A stretch of DNA of 64,000 nucleotides from Bacteroidota bacterium (lineage in GTDB: Bacteria; Bacteroidota; Bacteroidia; Bacteroidales; F082), in contig WOUZ01000012.1 in NCBI GenBank assembly GCA_009773165.1, forward strand, positions 31,766-95,765, given 5' to 3'. How positions within the stretch are numbered: the first letter of the stretch is position 1; each line of letters starts with the position of its first letter. Of this stretch, positions 63,217 to 64,000 are shown in pieces. Position numbers and translations under genes: made by a program. The notes beneath the pieces were generated by a model. That model was not told the DNA's origin. It was given only the letters and a program-made list of their open reading frames with translations, and did no database searches.

Positions 63217-64000
63217 ATGTGGTTTTCAAAATCAGCAGAAACTGTACTTAAAGAGCTAAGCGTAGATGTGGCTAATGGCCTTTCTGAAAAAGAAGTCTCA
63301 ATCAGATTGAAGAAGAACGGGCCGAATAAATTACTGGCAAAAAAAAAGAAAAGCATTTTTCGTTTGTTTTTTACGCATCTTAAAAATTGGCTGATATACA
63401 TTTTGCTGGGAGCAGTCGTCATTACTGTTTTTATGGGGGAGTACGTTGATGCAGCCATAATCATATTGGTTATTACCATTAATGCAATTTTGGGTGTAGT
63501 TCAGGAAGTCAAAGCCGGTAAAGCAATCGAAGCTCTTCAAAAACTAACATTCCCTAAAGCTCTTGTTCGCCGGGATGCTGTAATTAAGGAGGTTGATACT
63601 GAAAAGATCGTTCCGGGTGACATACTTATTCTTGATGCAGGAAGAATCATTTCTGCTGATATTCGTCTGATTGAATCCTTTAATCTTCAAATCGACGAAT
63701 CATCCCTAACAGGCGAATCTGTTCCATCAGAAAAAGATGCTACACTACTTCTGACTGACCTGAAAACAGCGTTGGGGGACAGGCTAAATAGTGGTTTCAT
63801 GTCGACCATCATTACCAATGGAAGAGGAGTGGGCGTGGTTGTTGGAACAGGCATGAATACGGAAATTGGTAAAATTGCTTCCATCATAAATACAGATGTC
63901 AATTCACTAGTGGGTACTAAAATTTAAACTACGTTCTTTGAAATCCTTTGTACATCGCACTTGTAGCGTTTTTTTTGACGGTGACGATTTGAATTGAAAA
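63217..64000 (+). pseudogene. P-type cation-transporting ATPase, N-terminal part with disrupted frame
   Basis: The frame is intact for 236 residues (63217-63927): N-terminal cation-ATPase domain (LKELSVDVANGLSEKEVSIRLKKNGPN), first two TM helices (NWLIYILLGAVVITVFMG and AAIIILVITINAILGV), then the actuator domain with the VQEVKAGKAIEALQ and DESSLTGESVPSEK (TGES) motifs. It stops at LVGTKI, where the family continues to TM3. Beyond the stop, the next two frames supply KLRSLKS and then LYIALVAFFLTVTI, the expected linker and TM3, so at least two single-base indels separate the pieces. Either a frameshifted pseudogene or sequence error near the window edge. Confidence 0.75.

Overview
The window is chromosomal DNA of a member of the Bacteroidota. 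Three secreted proteins carry type IX secretion system (T9SS) C-terminal sorting domains. Promoter-like TAnnTTTG elements, the -7 consensus of this phylum, lie upstream of many genes. There is also a glycine-tailed RRM protein, a TonB receptor, a Porin_O_P-type porin and a LuxR-type HTH of the kind common in this phylum. Base composition is AT-rich and fairly uniform. I see no insertion sequence, prophage, CRISPR array or rRNA; one tRNA-Arg(TCT) is present.

Layout. 1-6954 (+): alpha-glucan block with the end of a GH65 phosphorylase, two tandem P-loop kinases, a cytoplasmic GH13 amylase, a eukaryotic-type branching enzyme and a YkgJ-type Cys-cluster protein. 6968-14780 (-): secreted lipase, tRNA-Arg, RRM protein with a structured leader, and two T9SS-exported proteins (one with PKD repeats). 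15015-18128 (-): DASS/SLC13 transporter and an unknown two-TM protein. 18271-26651 (-): a seven-gene run with a DUF47/PhoU-like protein, a small unknown protein, a PiT phosphate permease fused to a coiled coil and a LuxR-type HTH, a Porin_O_P porin, a five-repeat lamin-tail lipoprotein, a divergent CYTH-like protein and a canonical CYTH protein. 26905-29861 (-): esterase, moaA and moeA. 29959-35234 (+): SNF2 helicase, HAD phosphatase, M23 peptidase. 35446-39666 (+): four overlapping or abutting genes for making and transferring a lipid-linked amino sugar. 40089-41276 (+): rRNA methyltransferase. 41433-49534 (+): TonB-dependent receptor, YfiR-type periplasmic protein and three multidomain phosphorelay proteins. 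49536-53685 (-): T9SS type B cargo and an M16 peptidase pair. 53897-55177 (+): glyA. 55296-57750 (-): TPR protein and moaC. 57923-62321 (-): SRPBCC protein, FMN-binding protein with a porin, DUF1801, a small membrane protein and a VOC protein. 63217-64000 (+): 5' part of a P-type cation ATPase whose frame breaks near the window edge.

How the genes fit together. The first block looks like intracellular storage-glucan or maltodextrin turnover. The 18271-26651 run reads as phosphate acquisition and (poly)phosphate handling: outer-membrane pore, inner-membrane permease, PhoU-like partner and triphosphate-tunnel enzymes. Its PiT permease ends in a DNA-binding domain, which suggests one polypeptide that both transports phosphate and acts as a membrane-tethered regulator; this is the most novel item here. 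The 41433-49534 block looks like a receptor-to-phosphorelay signalling unit with no DNA-binding or cyclic-di-GMP output protein in the window. All functions are read from sequence motifs; no search was run.
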